A DNA stretch of 5,291 nt. Source: Chloroflexia bacterium (lineage in GTDB: Bacteria > Chloroflexota > Chloroflexia > Thermomicrobiales > CFX8). The notes under the pieces are model-generated. The model ran no database searches. It saw nothing but the letters and a program-made list of their open reading frames with translations, and was not told the DNA's origin. Below are positions 1 to 5,291 of this stretch, piece after piece. Positions within the stretch are counted from its first letter, which is position 1, and the number at the start of each line of letters is the position of its first letter. Location: the NCBI GenBank assembly GCA_013696045.1, contig JACCZH010000269.1:1-5291 (forward strand). Reading direction: 5' to 3'. The position numbers and the translations under genes are program-made.

Positions 1-28
1 CCCTGACTGTCTCGTCGGGGCCTTTTCT
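1..28 (+). terminator. Probable Rho-independent terminator of an upstream gene
   Basis: Bases 1-7 (ccctgac) can pair with 14-20 (gtcgggg) to make a 7-bp stem with one G-U pair and a six-base loop. The stem is followed by ccttttcttg, a T-rich tail. The stem probably extends left of the window, since the cc at 21-22 would pair with gg just outside. It would end transcription of a gene whose body is not visible here. Only short reading frames cross this end, so I cannot identify that gene. Confidence 0.5.
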
Positions 29-98
29 TGTACCTGATTTCCTCTTGTTTGTTGCCTGCGAACTCGTCATCGGCGGTTAGCTGATTCCAGATACGCAA

Positions 99-114
99 CT
101 CCAGGTTTCTGGAG
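99..114. repeat. Short perfect hairpin upstream of the GNAT gene
   Basis: The arms ctccag (99-104) and ctggag (109-114) form a perfect 6-bp stem with a four-base loop, 50 bases ahead of the acetyltransferase start. No T-run follows, so it does not look like a terminator. It could be an operator half-site pair or a leader hairpin, or chance. The rest of 29-163 holds no gene that I can support. Confidence 0.3.
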
Positions 115-163
115 GGCTCAAGCATTCTCTTGATACTGTTAAGCAGCCGAGAGGGAAGCGGCG

Positions 164-712
164 TTGGCGAAAATTCACCTACCATTAACCTCGCCAGTTC
201 TGTCGGGCGAACGTACTTCACTCCGTCCACCGAGGGAGGGTGACAAGGTGGACCGGCTTGCCTGTGGCCGAGATCCTGAGTTCGCTCGGATGGTTGGCGA
301 TGAGCTAGTCGCATTGACCGTTGAGGAGGTCGATCGCTGGTACGACTGGCTTTTGGCACGGACGCTGGGTTGGGTTATTGAGGTTGACGGCCATGCTGTT
401 GGCGACGCAAGGCTTGACCACTTCAATTTGCAGGATCGCCGGGCTCGTTACGCGATCGGCATCTTCGACTCTGAACTTTGGGGGAAAGGCATTGGCACTG
501 AAGTGACCCGGTTGGTATTGGGCTACGCATTTGACGAGTTAGAGCTCCACCGTGTTGAGGAGTACAACCGGCGCGCAATCGCCAGCTATGGGAAGTGCGG
601 GTTCGTGCGTGAGGGCATCGAGCGCGAGAGCGCATTCATTAACCGCGAATGGCACAGCGATGTCATAATGGGCATTCTCGAAGCCGAATATCGGGCGATG
701 TCGAAGGATTGA
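164..712 (+). CDS. GNAT family N-acetyltransferase (RimJ/RimL-like)
   Basis: A 182-residue cytoplasmic acetyltransferase that would move an acetyl group from acetyl-CoA to an amino group; the substrate cannot be told from sequence. Residues 16-25 are the usual N-terminal strand of the RimJ/RimL-type subfamily (GERTSLRPPR). The acetyl-CoA pyrophosphate loop is WGKGIGTE at 106-113, and the later motif EYNRRAIASYGKCGF at 133-147 is the helix and turn typical of the family. The TTG start at 164 is chosen because gaggg at 151-155 lies eight bases upstream and the reading frame matches the normal N-terminus. Compared with the usual pattern (HRVELRVLEYN), the stretch HRVEEYN at 129-135 appears to lack four residues in the strand before the motif B helix, so activity is uncertain. 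It stands alone, ahead of a hydrolase pseudogene on the same strand. Family assignment is secure; function in detail is not. Confidence 0.88.
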   Translation: MAKIHLPLTSPVLSGERTSLRPPREGDKVDRLACGRDPEFARMVGDELVALTVEEVDRWYDWLLARTLGWVIEVDGHAVGDARLDHFNLQDRRARYAIGIFDSELWGKGIGTEVTRLVLGYAFDELELHRVEEYNRRAIASYGKCGFVREGIERESAFINREWHSDVIMGILEAEYRAMSKD

Positions 713-774
713 CGATGATCGCCCCAGCCCCGTTCAGCCGATGTCATCAAACGGTGGTGCGTGGTCGAACGCAG

Positions 775-783
775 GGAAGGAGG
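775..783 (+). promoter_or_regulatory. Ribosome binding site of the hydrolase pseudogene
   Basis: The sequence ggaaggagg is a near-perfect Shine-Dalgarno site, six bases ahead of the GTG at 790. It fixes the ancestral start of the broken hydrolase at 790 rather than the in-frame ATG at 715. It shows that the translation signal has survived although the reading frame has not. Confidence 0.55.
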
Positions 784-789
784 CGAGCG

Positions 790-1494
790 GTGGCGACTTT
801 CGTGTTGGTTCAGTGCGCTGTCGGCGGCGGCGGTTGCTGTCGGTGGGTGGCGCCGGAGCTGCGAGCCGCCGGCCTCGACGTCTACACCCCGACCCTGACT
901 GGGTTCAGTGAGCGCGTTCACCTGGCGAGCCCACAGGTCGACCTCGACACCCATTGAGGATGTCGTCAACGTGCTGCGCTACGAGGACCTGACCGATGTC
1001 GTCTTGGTGGGCTGGAGCTACGGGGGATGGTCGTCGCCGGCGCGGCGGACCGCGTCCCTGAGCGGATCGCGCACCTGGTCTCCTTCGATTCCGATGTCCC
1101 GCGGGATGGCGACACGAGTGTCCCACCCAGCCAGCACACCGCGCGGGAAGAGTTGGCCAGCGTTCACGGCGACGGGTGGCGCGCCCCGCCTGAAGTCACG
1201 CGCACGGAGGCCCTGCTGCCGGAGGAGCAGCGGCGCTGAATCGCGACGTGCTTTGCGCCGCACCTGCTCAAGACCTGGATGGAACCGATCCGGCTGTCCG
1301 GAGCGGCCGCTGCGATCCCAACCACTTACATCCGTTGCACGGTCGGCTACGATCCGACCGACGAGGATACTCAGCGCCAGGACGAGCGGATCCGCAGCGA
1401 ACCAGGTTGGCGCTACTGGGAGTTGGCCGCCAGCCATGCAGCCCCCTTTACGGCTTCGCATGCCCTGGCCCAGCTGCTTCTGAAGATAGTGTAA
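790..1494 (+). pseudogene. Alpha/beta hydrolase, broken by two frameshifts and a stop
   Basis: The remains of a roughly 235-residue alpha/beta-fold hydrolase, readable only by switching frames. From the GTG at 790 the protein reads ATFVLV..., then ELRAAGLDVYTPTLTGFSER and VDLDTH, and stops at 955-957. The true continuation IEDVVNVLRYEDLTDVVLVG begins at 953, two bases early, so about two bases have been lost. It carries the nucleophile elbow GWSYGG (family form GHSYGG). At 1022-1027 one further base is missing, after which MVVAGAADRVPERIAHLV resumes in the first frame. That frame meets TGA at 1237-1239, yet similarity continues through FAPHLLKTWMEPIRLSGAAA, IRSEPGWRYWELAASHAAPF and AQLLLKIV to TAA at 1492-1494. 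The candidate catalytic serine and histidine (in SHAAP) are still present, but the usual HGAWGG oxyanion segment reads QCAVGG. Total length fits the intact family. Sequencing error could explain the indels but less easily the stop and the motif drift. Confidence 0.85.
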
Positions 1495-1546
1495 GAGGTC
1501 GTCTGGAAAGTCCAGCCGGGAGCTAACCCCGTTGAGCATGAGGTGA

Positions 1547-1574
1547 ATGCTGGCGGTAAATGCTGATCCAGCAT
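1547..1574. repeat. Alternative hairpins from a repeated TGCTG motif
   Basis: The sequence aatgctg occurs at 1546-1552 and again at 1559-1565, and the inverted copy ccagcat lies at 1568-1574. The last arm can pair either with 1547-1553 (7 bp, 14-base loop) or with 1560-1565 (6 bp, three-base loop), so the two hairpins exclude each other. It sits about 65 bases ahead of the small membrane protein gene, in a 145-base gap with no gene. A regulatory role is possible but unproven. Confidence 0.3.
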
Positions 1575-1639
1575 CTTTCCGTGCCGGGTATCATCAGACC
1601 GTGCTTTGCGCTTGCAACGGGACGGGAGTGTGAAAGGCA

Positions 1640-1894
1640 ATGGACTATTTTTGGGTCGTTCCGGCCGTCCTCTTTGTGGTGGTGATCATCCCGCTCATCG
1701 GCTACTTCTACGGCCGGCAGGGACGCTGGACCGGCGCGGCCGGCTGGTTTTTGTTGTTGGGTGGACAGGTGGTGCTCCAGGCCGGTGGGGGAGAATGGTT
1801 TGCCTGGGGCGGATTGCTGTGGCTAGCGGTGACTGTCTTTGGCTTTGTGCTGGTCATTATGGACATGTTCGCCAACCGCGGACGGTATAGCTGA
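1640..1894 (+). CDS. Small hydrophobic protein with three predicted membrane helices
   Basis: An 84-residue protein that I do not recognise by family. Hydrophobic stretches at about 4-23, 33-49 and 55-76 would cross the membrane, joined by a basic loop (GRQGRW, 25-30) and a glycine-rich turn (AGGGEW, 48-53). The C-terminus is short and polar (ANRGRYS). It has many aromatic residues for its size. The ATG at 1640 is preceded by gaaagg (1632-1637), which is close (two bases), with gggag further off at 1624-1628. Reading this strand as coding is supported by the membrane-protein composition and by the absence of a better frame on the other strand. It converges on the zinc-ribbon gene at 2041-2355 across a REPIN-like repeat. 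It could be a general inner-membrane protein of unknown role. Confidence 0.65.
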   Translation: MDYFWVVPAVLFVVVIIPLIGYFYGRQGRWTGAAGWFLLLGGQVVLQAGGGEWFAWGGLLWLAVTVFGFVLVIMDMFANRGRYS

Positions 1895-1944
1895 TCGCCT
1901 CTAGATTAAGGCCTAATAATGGAGCATTCCTTGCTGTATTCTGG

Positions 1945-2018
1945 CGTAGCGGCGCAATTTATTGCGCCCTTGTTGCCAGTCGACCGGTTAGACAGGCGCA
2001 ATGAATTGCGCCGCTACG
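1945..2018. repeat. REPIN-like inverted repeat of two nested palindromes
   Basis: Two 24-base arms, 1945-1968 and 1995-2018, are inverted copies of each other at 23 of 24 positions, separated by 26 bases. Each arm also contains its own palindrome: ggcgcaat-tt-attgcgcc at 1951-1968 and ggcgcaat-ga-attgcgcc at 1995-2012. Small palindromic units set in opposite orientation are the layout of REP doublets (REPINs), which are usually moved by RAYT transposases. None is encoded in this window. It lies exactly between the convergent stops at 1894 and 2041, where it could also act as a two-way transcription terminator. It lacks a clear T-run, so termination is only inferred. Confidence 0.8.
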
Positions 2019-2040
2019 GATAATGCATAAGGAAAGTGTT

Positions 2041-2355
2041 TTAGAAGAAGATATTGTCCGCCACCGTCCACCAGCCAACACAGACGCAGCAGACAACCAG
2101 CAGCACGGCTACCACGACGATCAGGCAGCTGCGGTTGCCACCTCGCACTTGATAGATTCTGGCCGGCCCGAATTGCGCGTTCCCAAACGGTCCGACCCGC
2201 TCGCGGTCCTTCTCGGTGACGATCTCGGTCTGGTCGCCGGAGATGTCGATGATTGTTGGTTGACCTTCGTCGCGTTGGTGCAGGCGAGCGCCGCACGAGT
2301 AGCAGGTTTCGGCTGATTCCGGGTTGCGCGATCCACACTGCTCGCAGATAGTCAC
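2041..2355 (-). CDS. Zinc-ribbon protein with one C-terminal membrane helix
   Basis: A 104-residue protein with an N-terminal zinc ribbon: CEQC at 4-7 and CYSC at 18-21, the CxxC pairs of the short zinc-ribbon domains found on many bacterial membrane proteins. A polar linker (about 26-75) follows, then one membrane helix at about 77-98, itself rich in cysteine (C77, C89, C90, C92), and a short tail. The ribbon would face the cytoplasm if the helix is a tail anchor. The GTG start at 2355 is chosen because ggag (complement of 2363-2366) sits seven bases upstream and because the ribbon begins at once. It is transcribed away from the universal stress gene; the shared 5' gap of about 115 bases may hold both promoters. 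No enzymatic role can be assigned. A metal-sensing or protein-docking role is a guess. Confidence 0.82.
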   Translation of the reverse strand: MTICEQCGSRNPESAETCYSCGARLHQRDEGQPTIIDISGDQTEIVTEKDRERVGPFGNAQFGPARIYQVRGGNRSCLIVVVAVLLVVCCVCVGWWTVADNIFF

Positions 2356-2447
2356 TCACACGCTCCACTCACGGCCGCATCTCCAAACGCAACGGCAATC
2401 GAGGATAACACGGCCGGAGTGATCGCCTCTGTCGTCTGCAATCCCTC

Positions 2448-2453
2448 TATACT
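2448..2453 (+). promoter_or_regulatory. Candidate -10 box for the universal stress gene
   Basis: tatact matches the sigma-70 type -10 hexamer at five of six bases and lies 19 bases ahead of the ATG at 2472. No convincing -35 box is seen 16-18 bases upstream (gcctct at 2425-2430). If it is used, transcription would begin near 2460, giving a very short leader. That would leave the gagg at 2457-2460 largely outside the mRNA and favour the GTG at 2493 as start. Confidence 0.3.
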
Positions 2454-2471
2454 GTTGAGGTTGTATTGGGG

Positions 2472-3407
2472 ATGGTGAAAGGGATTGCTAACGTGCCAGC
2501 GACAATCGTTGTGCCTCTTGATATGTCGGAGACATCTGAGACAGCCCTGCCGGTCGCGAAGGCGTTCGCGGCCGATTCCGGGGCATCAGTGCTTCTGGTT
2601 TCGGTGGTTGATGTTTCGACCGAGTTCGCGGCCTGGATGCGGGATAGCACTGACACCGAGGATTTCGAGAAGGAACAGGCGCGCACTCAGGAGTATCTGG
2701 ACGGGCTAGCGTCACAATTTGATGGCGCGAATGTTCAGACACTGGTCCGCACCGGCCGGCCCGAGGTTGAGATCCTGAGCGTGCTGGATGAGACGCCCGA
2801 TCCGCTGGTGGTCATGAGCAGCCACGGCCGTTCCGGCTTCAACCGGCTGCTGGTTGGCAGCGTGGCTGGCCGGGTCGTGGGCGGCGCGCCGTGCCCGGTG
2901 GTAGTTGTGCGTGCCTCCGACTCGGGCGAGCCCATGCCGGAAACCCGCTCGATCGAGAAGGTTCTGGTGCCGCTGGATGGCTCCGGCTTTGCCGAGCAGG
3001 CGCTCGAAGCGGCCCTCACATCGCTTGAATCGAAGAAGCTTCAGTTCCATCTGGTGCGCATTCCGGAAACCGTCACCTGGCAAACGACACCGTATGCCGG
3101 CGGGATGGCCAACTATCAGATGGTCGAAACCTATATGGATGCTTCTCGCACGGATGCCACAGCCTACTTGACCGAGGTCGCCGAACGGCTCGAAGGCCGC
3201 GGTCACTCCGTCACCTGGGAAGTGCGCAGCGGGGTAATTGCGGATGAGATCGTAACTGCCGCCGGCGAGCAGAACGTCGACCTGGTCGTCATCGCCACCC
3301 ACGGCCGCACCGGCTTCCGCCGCCTCGTTATGGGCTCCGTCGCCGAGCGCATCCTGCGCGACGTCTCGGCTCCCCTGATGATGGTGCGTCCGGAGGATGA
3401 GGATTAG
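2472..3407 (+). CDS. Tandem-domain universal stress protein (UspA family)
   Basis: A cytoplasmic protein of about 311 residues made of two Usp domains, at roughly 8-148 and 161-306. Each begins with the first strand and nucleotide-binding aspartate (VVPLDMSE near 13-18; VLVPLDGSG near 164-171). Each ends with the ATP-binding motif: SSHGRSGFNRLLVGS at 116-130 and ATHGRTGFRRLVMGS at 275-289, which fit the G-x9-G-S core of ATP-binding members. Such proteins bind ATP and help cells survive stress or growth arrest; the partners here are unknown. The start is ambiguous. TTG at 2466 has gagg five bases upstream, ATG at 2472 is the only ATG, and GTG at 2493 has aaaggg nine bases upstream and would begin right at the first strand. 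I list the ATG. The gene is divergent from the zinc-ribbon gene and 100 bases ahead of the YkuD gene on the same strand. Both domains look intact. Confidence 0.94.
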   Translation: MVKGIANVPATIVVPLDMSETSETALPVAKAFAADSGASVLLVSVVDVSTEFAAWMRDSTDTEDFEKEQARTQEYLDGLASQFDGANVQTLVRTGRPEVEILSVLDETPDPLVVMSSHGRSGFNRLLVGSVAGRVVGGAPCPVVVVRASDSGEPMPETRSIEKVLVPLDGSGFAEQALEAALTSLESKKLQFHLVRIPETVTWQTTPYAGGMANYQMVETYMDASRTDATAYLTEVAERLEGRGHSVTWEVRSGVIADEIVTAAGEQNVDLVVIATHGRTGFRRLVMGSVAERILRDVSAPLMMVRPEDED

Positions 3408-3507
3408 GACGAAGCTCCCATCGCGGTTGTATCCTTGGCGCTCCATGATGCGGTGGGCGCGCTGTGCGTCTTTTGCTTGTTGAACATGTATTGACGACTA
3501 GGACACC

Positions 3508-4596
3508 ATGGGATACACACGACCACGACCTGGACGGTTCTCCCGGCTGGCGCTGACCGCGCTGCTGATGGCGATGATTGCGGCATCCTCGGTGGGGGCA
3601 ATGAGCGCCCAGGCGCAGGGTGTTGCTGCCAGGAAACAGCTCTATTTCTCGGAGACTGGCCAGACGGTAAATGGCCCGTTTCTGGCGTACTGGTTGACCC
3701 AGCAGAGCGCCGAGAGCACCGGGCTGCCGATTAGCCAGGCCGTGAAGCATGACGATCGCTGGACACAGTGGTTCGAGTATGCGCGTCTTGAAATCAATCA
3801 CGTCACCGGAATCGAATCCGGCAACAACACCCAGCTTGCGGAGCTCGGGCGGGCGTATGCTGACCGGGTTGGCTACACGACCTGGCACCCAGCTTTCAAG
3901 CCTGTAAATGGTGTCAGCGATGGTGGGCGCTTTTTCGCTGAGAGCAGCCACAGTGTCGCTGGCGGGTTTCTGGCAGTCTATGACGGACCTGGTGTGGCCG
4001 ACCGTCTTGGGTTGCCGATCTCTGAAGAGTTCAGCACCGGCGGCGCCACCTACCAGTTCTTCCAGTATGGGGCGCTTTCCTGGACGGCAGAGGCCGGCGC
4101 CAGCTTCGTTCCGCTCGGCACGCTCGACGCCGCGCTCTATAACCAGATCGGTACGGCAAAACCCCGTCCCCAGAATGCGGTTGATTATCCATCCACCGAC
4201 GGCTTGTTGACCACCGACGCCTTCTCAACCGAGCGCTGGATTGAGATCGACCTGAGTGAGTTCCGGTTAACAGCCTATGTCGGCGATCTTCCGTTTCTGT
4301 CGTCGTCGATTGTTATTGGCGCGCAGCAGGCCCCGACCGTGACCGGCACGTTTGAGATCTGGTTGAAGTATGAAGTGCAGAACATGAGCGGCATTGGTTG
4401 GGACGGCAATCCCTATTACGAAGCCAATGTGCCCTGGCCGATGTACTTCTATCAGGATTACGCCATCCACGGCTCAACCTGGCGCGAGACCTACGGCCGC
4501 CAGGGCAGCCAGGGCTGCATCATCCCGCCCAACCACATCGCCGAGATTCTCTGGAAGTGGGCCGATGTCGGCACGCGAGTCGTCGTGCGCGAGTAA
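3508..4596 (+). CDS. Secreted L,D-transpeptidase-like protein (YkuD domain) with two LGFP-like repeats
   Basis: A 362-residue exported protein. A signal peptide spans 1-36: basic start, hydrophobic core at about 14-30, and AQA at 34-36 as the likely cleavage site. Two related repeats follow at about 44-97 and 140-193. They share the pattern FxE...V.G.FLA....(S/G)LPIS followed by Q(W/F)F(E/Q)Y, as in LGFP-type repeats thought to bind the cell wall. The YkuD domain runs from about 243 to 360, beginning WIEIDLSEFRLTAYV. Its active-site pieces are AIHG (histidine 321) and SQGC (serine 334, cysteine 337). Family enzymes form 3-3 cross-links in peptidoglycan with the cysteine as nucleophile. Here the segment after the cysteine reads IIPPN instead of the common VN or VR form, so substrate choice may differ. 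The ATG at 3508 has agg five bases upstream. The protein would act outside the membrane. Confidence 0.9.
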   Translation: MGYTRPRPGRFSRLALTALLMAMIAASSVGAMSAQAQGVAARKQLYFSETGQTVNGPFLAYWLTQQSAESTGLPISQAVKHDDRWTQWFEYARLEINHVTGIESGNNTQLAELGRAYADRVGYTTWHPAFKPVNGVSDGGRFFAESSHSVAGGFLAVYDGPGVADRLGLPISEEFSTGGATYQFFQYGALSWTAEAGASFVPLGTLDAALYNQIGTAKPRPQNAVDYPSTDGLLTTDAFSTERWIEIDLSEFRLTAYVGDLPFLSSSIVIGAQQAPTVTGTFEIWLKYEVQNMSGIGWDGNPYYEANVPWPMYFYQDYAIHGSTWRETYGRQGSQGCIIPPNHIAEILWKWADVGTRVVVRE

Positions 4597-4628
4597 GAGT
4601 GCAGAGTGTCATCTCCCCCGGCCACCAT

Positions 4629-4710
4629 GTCATCTCGACCGCAGTGGAGAGATCTCGGTCTCGCCGAAGCCTGGTCAGCGACGGGATCTCTCGTCTGCGG
4701 TCGAGATGAC
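4629..4710. repeat. Long intergenic inverted repeat
   Basis: Arm 4629-4654 (gtcatctcgaccgcag, two variable bases, gagagatc) is the inverted copy of 4685-4710, matching at 24 of 26 positions with a 30-base loop. A partial extra copy of its first eight bases (gtcatctc) lies at 4608-4615. The element fills the space between the convergent YkuD and MFS stops. It looks like the dispersed intergenic repeats with a cgaccgcag core and an agatctc end that I recall as common in Chloroflexota and other environmental genomes, though this memory is not verified here. It could form a stable stem in RNA from either strand and so end both transcripts. Confidence 0.78.
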
Positions 4711-4733
4711 CCAAAAATGTCTTGCAATCTGCT

Positions 4734-5291
4734 CTAGCGCCTGATCGTTCCCGAGAGAAGCGTCATTGTCGCGGCCAGCACCACGAGGATGACGAGCGCC
4801 ACGCGCAGCGTCACCAGCTCTGCTACTAAACCGATTGCTGGCGGACCGGCCAGGAACCCAAAGTAGCTGGTTGTTGCCACGGCGGCGATGGCCGGTCCGG
4901 GCGCTGTTCCGGGTATGTTTGCCGACGCGCTGAAGATAATTGGAATGATATTTGCTAACCCCGCGCCAACCAGCGCGAAGGCGATGATGACCAGCAGCGG
5001 ATGCGTCGCCAACAGCGCCAACGCCATGCCGGCTGCCGCGATCGCGCTTCCATATCTCACGATCGTCACTGCGTTGAAGAGGTACACCAACCGATCGCCG
5101 GTGAGCCGGCCGATGCCCATCGTCAGTGAGAAGGCCGCGAACCCGCCGGCCGCCACGCCGGGGCCGGTTTCCAGCACGTTGCTCAGGTACACCGCGCTCC
5201 AGTCGGCCATGCCGCCTTCCATCACAAGCCCACAGAACGCGACGATTCCAAGCGCCGCCAGCGCTCTCGACGGTCTGGCAAAGGTTGGTCC
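4734..5291 (-). CDS. MFS transporter, C-terminal half (runs off the right edge)
   Basis: The reading frame is open from the window edge to TAG at 4734-4736, giving 185 residues. It begins GPTFARPSRALAALGIVAFC, so the GTG at 5225 is internal and not the true start. The sequence fits the last six helices of a major facilitator transporter. The GLVMEGGMADWSAVYL stretch (about 21-36) and the loop motif GRLTGDRLV (about 59-67), a form of MFS motif A between helices 8 and 9, are both typical of the YbjJ-like or sugar/drug MFS subgroup. Further helices are seen at about 76-95 (GSAIAAAGMALALL), 98-121 (VIIAFALVGAGLANIIPIIF), 132-155 (AAVATTSYFGFLAGPPAIGL) and 160-179. The protein is an inner-membrane secondary transporter; its substrate cannot be told. 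It converges on the YkuD gene. The missing N-terminal half should lie just right of the window. Confidence 0.9.
   Translation of the reverse strand, partial: GPTFARPSRALAALGIVAFCGLVMEGGMADWSAVYLSNVLETGPGVAAGGFAAFSLTMGIGRLTGDRLVYLFNAVTIVRYGSAIAAAGMALALLATHPLLVIIAFALVGAGLANIIPIIFSASANIPGTAPGPAIAAVATTSYFGFLAGPPAIGLVAELVTLRVALVILVVLAATMTLLSGTIRR

Noticed and set aside
3..80. Open frame from the left edge to TAG at 78-80 as the tail of an upstream gene
   Set aside because: The translation shows no recognisable feature and it would run through the probable terminator at 1-28.
908..1483. Treating the 191-codon plus-strand frame as a separate gene
   Set aside because: Only its codons from about 953 to 1024 resemble a hydrolase. 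The rest is out of frame with the family, so it is one segment of the pseudogene.
1018..1539. Minus-strand open frame of 173 codons over the hydrolase region
   Set aside because: The plus strand shows continuous alpha/beta hydrolase similarity through three frames. The minus translation has no recognisable domain.
1532..1560. Possible promoter (ttgagc, 17 bases, ggtaaa) ahead of the small membrane gene
   Set aside because: The -10 half matches the consensus at only three of six positions, which is expected by chance.
2712..3446. Long open frame of 244 codons on the minus strand opposite the universal stress gene
   Set aside because: The plus strand encodes two clear Usp domains with intact motifs. 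The antisense frame has no recognisable domain and is the usual by-product of GC-rich codon use.
3430..3480. Possible terminator after the universal stress gene (cgcgctgtgcg followed by tctttt)
   Set aside because: The stem is only three strong base pairs, too weak to support; the stress and YkuD genes may be co-transcribed or not.
3328..3951. Minus-strand open frame of 207 codons over the end of the stress gene and start of the YkuD gene
   Set aside because: It overlaps two confident plus-strand genes and its translation is arginine- and proline-rich without domain features.
1..5291. A new defence, biosynthetic or mobile system spanning several genes
   Set aside because: The genes belong to unrelated common families on mixed strands with no shared operon. 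No nuclease, recombinase, toxin-antitoxin pair or CRISPR repeat was found.

Overview
The window is a GC-rich stretch of ordinary bacterial chromosome with six protein genes or gene remnants that can be read with confidence, plus one small unrecognised membrane-protein gene. No rRNA, tRNA, CRISPR array, transposase gene or phage gene was seen. The likely source is Chloroflexota, perhaps Thermomicrobia. This is inferred from the style of the secreted L,D-transpeptidase (two LGFP-like repeats ahead of a YkuD domain), the tandem universal stress protein, the TTG and GTG starts, and the nested intergenic inverted repeats. It is an inference from family resemblance, not a database result.

Layout. 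Positions 1-28 hold a probable intrinsic terminator of a gene lying to the left. A TTG-started GNAT acetyltransferase (164-712, +) follows. Its alignment to family memory suggests a four-residue in-frame deletion in the strand before the acceptor-side helix. Next comes a decayed alpha/beta hydrolase (790-1494, +). It keeps a good ribosome binding site but carries a 2-base deletion, a 1-base deletion and an in-frame TGA. A small three-helix membrane protein (1640-1894, +) converges on a zinc-ribbon single-pass membrane protein (2041-2355, -). A REPIN-like pair of nested palindromes (1945-2018) lies between them.

Divergent from the zinc-ribbon gene is a tandem-domain universal stress protein (2472-3407, +), followed 100 bases later by a secreted L,D-transpeptidase-like protein (3508-4596, +). 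The latter converges on the C-terminal half of an MFS transporter (4734 to the right edge, -), again with a long inverted repeat between the two stops (4629-4710).

The genes do not form an obvious pathway. Stress response (UspA), cell-wall cross-linking (YkuD) and small-molecule export or uptake (MFS) are typical housekeeping or accessory functions. I did not find a coherent new defence or biosynthetic system. The points that merit a second look are the two repeat elements placed at both convergent 3'-3' junctions, the hydrolase pseudogene, the GNAT deletion, and the non-standard SQGCII active-site segment of the YkuD protein.
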